This document shows, in pieces, positions 32,140 through 33,535 of a stretch of 33,535 nt of DNA. Made by a program: the position numbers and the translations under genes. The notes under the pieces are model-generated. The model did not search any database. It had not been told where the DNA came from and was given only the letters and a program-made list of their open reading frames with translations. The DNA lies in contig JAFVAO010000073.1 of assembly GCA_017480445.1 (NCBI GenBank), forward strand, positions 1-33,535, given 5' to 3'. This DNA is from Lachnospiraceae bacterium. Its GTDB lineage: Bacteria > Bacillota > Clostridia > Lachnospirales > Lachnospiraceae. Numbering within the stretch: position 1 is the stretch's first letter; the number at the start of each line of letters is the position of its first letter.

Positions 32140-32223
32140 ATCTTATATATACATGCGCATATAGGATGTAATATACAGGATAGGAAAGATGTTCTGAAGA
32201 TCGAGGAGAGGGAGGTGTAAAGC

Positions 32224-32769
32224 ATGACATACGAAGAGGTTGTTCATTACGTCAGAGACGCATATGAGAATGCCGATGCCAGAGAGATATACGAGCATAT
32301 CGCTGTGCAGGTGAATGTTACGGGAGAAGGAGCGGGCGCACTCTACATTGAAGTGGCCGGTCGGGCAGTTTGTGTAGAGCCTTACGATTATTACGACAGA
32401 GATGGACTGTTGACTGCTTCCTCCGCAACGATTGTAGATATTGCCAAGGGTGTACTCACATTCAGAGAGGCAATTGATCAGGGCTTGTTAAAAGTAGAAG
32501 GCAACATGGATAAGCTGACCAAGCTTGCGAAGATCAAGCCTGAGGTGGCGCACAAAAAGCGCGCTGCCAAAGCAGAGCCGAAGGCGGAGACAAAGGCCGC
32601 GGCAAAGGCTGATGTGAAGGCAGAAGCAAAACCCGCAGCAAAGGCAGAGGTGAAAGCGGAAGCAAAGGCCGAGGAAAAGGCGGAAGCAAAACCTACGGCG
32701 AAGGCTGACGCGAAGCCGGTTGCAAAACCAGTAGCAAAGGCTGACGCGAAGCCGGTTGCAAAACCGTAA
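32224..32769 (+). CDS. SCP2-like domain protein with Lys/Ala-rich tail
   Basis: The protein has 181 residues. ATG 32224 has a GGGAGG site. Residues ~1-100 resemble an SCP2 (sterol carrier-like) domain: IAVQVNVTGEGAGALYIEVAGRAV, then ATIVDIAKGVLTFREAIDQGLLKVEGNMDKL. In bacteria this fold holds hydrophobic ligands. Residues ~110-181 are a repetitive tail of units like KAEAKP and KADAKPVAKP, strongly basic and Pro/Ala-rich, as in histone H1-like or cell-wall-binding tails. The domain plus tail could tether a lipid-binding domain to nucleic acid or an anionic polymer; this is inference. The repeats make tail length prone to vary. Confidence 0.82.
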   Translation: MTYEEVVHYVRDAYENADAREIYEHIAVQVNVTGEGAGALYIEVAGRAVCVEPYDYYDRDGLLTASSATIVDIAKGVLTFREAIDQGLLKVEGNMDKLTKLAKIKPEVAHKKRAAKAEPKAETKAAAKADVKAEAKPAAKAEVKAEAKAEEKAEAKPTAKADAKPVAKPVAKADAKPVAKP

Positions 32770-32794
32770 GGATTGGACTTGACAAGCCGCGAAC

Positions 32795-33093
32795 AGCGGA
32801 TATATAATTTTCAACAGCGAAATGCGTCGAGGGAGACAGTAGCCGCCACTTGAAAGACAAAGCGAGCCGGAGATGGTGAGAGACCGGTGCGAGTAGAGGG
32901 CAGACGAAAATCACTCCTGAGCAGACAGTGCGAAAACCGGAGCCGGCGATGGAGACATGGTGCGGATCACAGTAGCGCTGTACGGTAAGTCTGCCGTTAT
33001 CGGACACCATATCACTCCCGCCGGATACCGGATGGGAAGTATGTTTGTAAGAGGTGGTTGAGCTTCGTCCTGTTACAGGGCGGAGCTTTTTTT
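32795..33093 (+). promoter_or_regulatory. T-box leader (tRNA-Ile sensor) of ileS
   Basis: Stem I landmarks are GAGGGAGACAGTAG (~32829-32842), the distal GATGGTGAGAGACCGGTGCG (~32872-32891), and GAAAATCACTCCTGAG (~32906-32921), where the specifier triplet ATC (Ile) lies at 32910-32912. The T-box element AGAGGTGGTTGAG (~33049-33061) includes TGGT, which pairs with the ACCA end of tRNA-Ile. Uncharged tRNA-Ile should favour the antiterminator and expression of ileS. Confidence 0.85.
33061..33093 (+). terminator. Regulated terminator of the ileS T-box
   Basis: AGCTTCGTCCTGT and ACAGGGCGGAGCT form a 13-bp stem with two G-U pairs, followed by seven T. Its 5' side overlaps the antiterminator. Confidence 0.88.
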
Positions 33094-33095
33094 GT

Positions 33096-33233
33096 GGATC
33101 AGAGTGTCAAAAGTTTGTTTGAAAGTTCCGATATGGCACAATACACAATATGATTATTCGCAGCGCAAACTCATAATCGTATTGTGTAGTTGGCCATATC
33201 TAGTCCTAAAAAGGACTTTTGATATTCGGATCC
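33096..33233. repeat. 138-bp nested inverted-repeat element between T-box and ileS
   Basis: Nested arms: GGATC 33096-33100 with GATCC 33229-33233; TCAAAAGT 33107-33114 with ACTTTTGA 33215-33222; GATATGGC 33130-33137 with GCCATATC 33193-33200; ACACAATA 33143-33150 with TATTGTGT 33180-33187; GATTAT 33152-33157 with ATAATC 33173-33178. A small AGTCC/GGACT hairpin lies at ~33202-33219. It has no coding potential. It is MITE-like or a structured leader segment. Confidence 0.75.
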
Positions 33234-33263
33234 TGAGAGCAAGTTGCAGAAAAGGAGAGCGAC

Positions 33264-33535
33264 ATGTACAAGCAGGTAGACAAGAATTTGAATTTTGTGG
33301 ATCGTGAGAAAGCGGTGGAGCAGTTCTGGACGGACAATGACATCTTCCGCAAGAGTATTGACACGCGCAAGGAGGGACCGACCTATACTTTTTATGACGG
33401 ACCGCCCACGGCGAACGGCAAGCCACACATCGGACATGTGGAGACGCGTACCATCAAGGATATGATTCCGAGATACCGCACCATGAAGGGCTATATGGTG
33501 CCGAGAAAAGCGGGCTGGGATACCCACGGACTGCC
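33264..33535 (+). CDS. ileS: Isoleucyl-tRNA synthetase, 3'-truncated by the window edge
   Basis: Ninety codons are visible. ATG 33264 has an AAAAGGAGA site. The sequence [20 protein letters not shown] is followed by [20 protein letters not shown] with the class I HIGH motif (HIGH, residues 55-58), then [23 protein letters not shown]. This is the N-terminus of the eukaryote-like IleRS type found in many Clostridia, sometimes less sensitive to mupirocin. The T-box leader upstream with an Ile specifier supports the amino-acid assignment. Confidence 0.95.
   Translation, partial: MYKQVDKNLNFVDREKAVEQFWTDNDIFRKSIDTRKEGPTYTFYDGPPTANGKPHIGHVETRTIKDMIPRYRTMKGYMVPRKAGWDTHGL

Noticed and set aside
32088-32171. 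27-residue upstream reading frame before the SCP2-domain gene
   Set aside because: It has an acceptable ribosome-binding site after the distal promoter, but the proximal promoter lies inside it and the peptide has no conserved look. Chance is likely, though a leader peptide cannot be excluded.

Overview
The window looks like a chromosomal segment of a spore-forming Clostridia bacterium, most likely of Lachnospiraceae type. The reasons are the sporulation regulators spoVG and spoVT, a paired glgC/glgD, a DnaD/DnaI-type helicase-loading pair, a preQ1-I riboswitch, BirA-type operators, and a T-box leader on a eukaryote-like ileS. Core genes are moderately GC-rich. A block at about 13.7-16.5 kb is clearly more AT-rich and looks acquired.

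Layout. Positions 1-3636 (+): the 3' part of a SAM-dependent methyltransferase, a large exported protein with a degenerate C39-like C-terminal domain, and a 72-residue protein resembling peptide-natural-product leaders. A long palindromic element with a triple direct repeat follows (3657-3835). Positions 3903-10377 (-): queT behind a preQ1-I riboswitch; bioY behind BirA-type inverted repeats; a dnaD-like/dnaI/prs operon; and murC. Between murC and dnaD lies a cluster of six DnaA-box sequences. Positions 10627-13411 (+): glgC, glgD and spoVG. Positions 13449-13803: terminator, direct repeats and a second nested palindromic element. Positions 13804-16457 (+): an AT-rich island of small immunity-type genes (unknown protein, ankyrin protein, SMI1/KNR4-type protein, possible DUF4304-like protein). 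Positions 16552-20842 (+): pth, mfd and a 33-residue small protein. Positions 21005-26695 (+): a 1575-residue BspA-like leucine-rich-repeat surface protein, a DUF2752 membrane protein and a small N/Q/Y-rich membrane protein. Position 26764 onward: a GT-C glycosyltransferase (-), spoVT (+), nicotinate phosphoribosyltransferase (-), a diguanylate cyclase (-), an SCP2-domain protein with a Lys/Ala-rich tail (+), and a T-box leader plus the start of ileS (+).

How the genes fit together. The order spoVG, pth, mfd, spoVT, with prs and a nucleotidyltransferase nearby, recalls the Bacillus subtilis spoVG-glmU-prs-ctc-pth-fin-mfd-spoVT block, here opened by insertions. The two vitamin/cofactor transporters each have a recognisable switch: preQ1 RNA for queT and BirA for bioY. 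The most notable regulatory structure is the DnaA-box cluster directly upstream of the primosome-type genes. It suggests DnaA-dependent control of helicase-loader and PRPP synthesis genes, or a DnaA-binding locus outside the origin. No tRNA, rRNA, CRISPR array or intact transposase was recognised.
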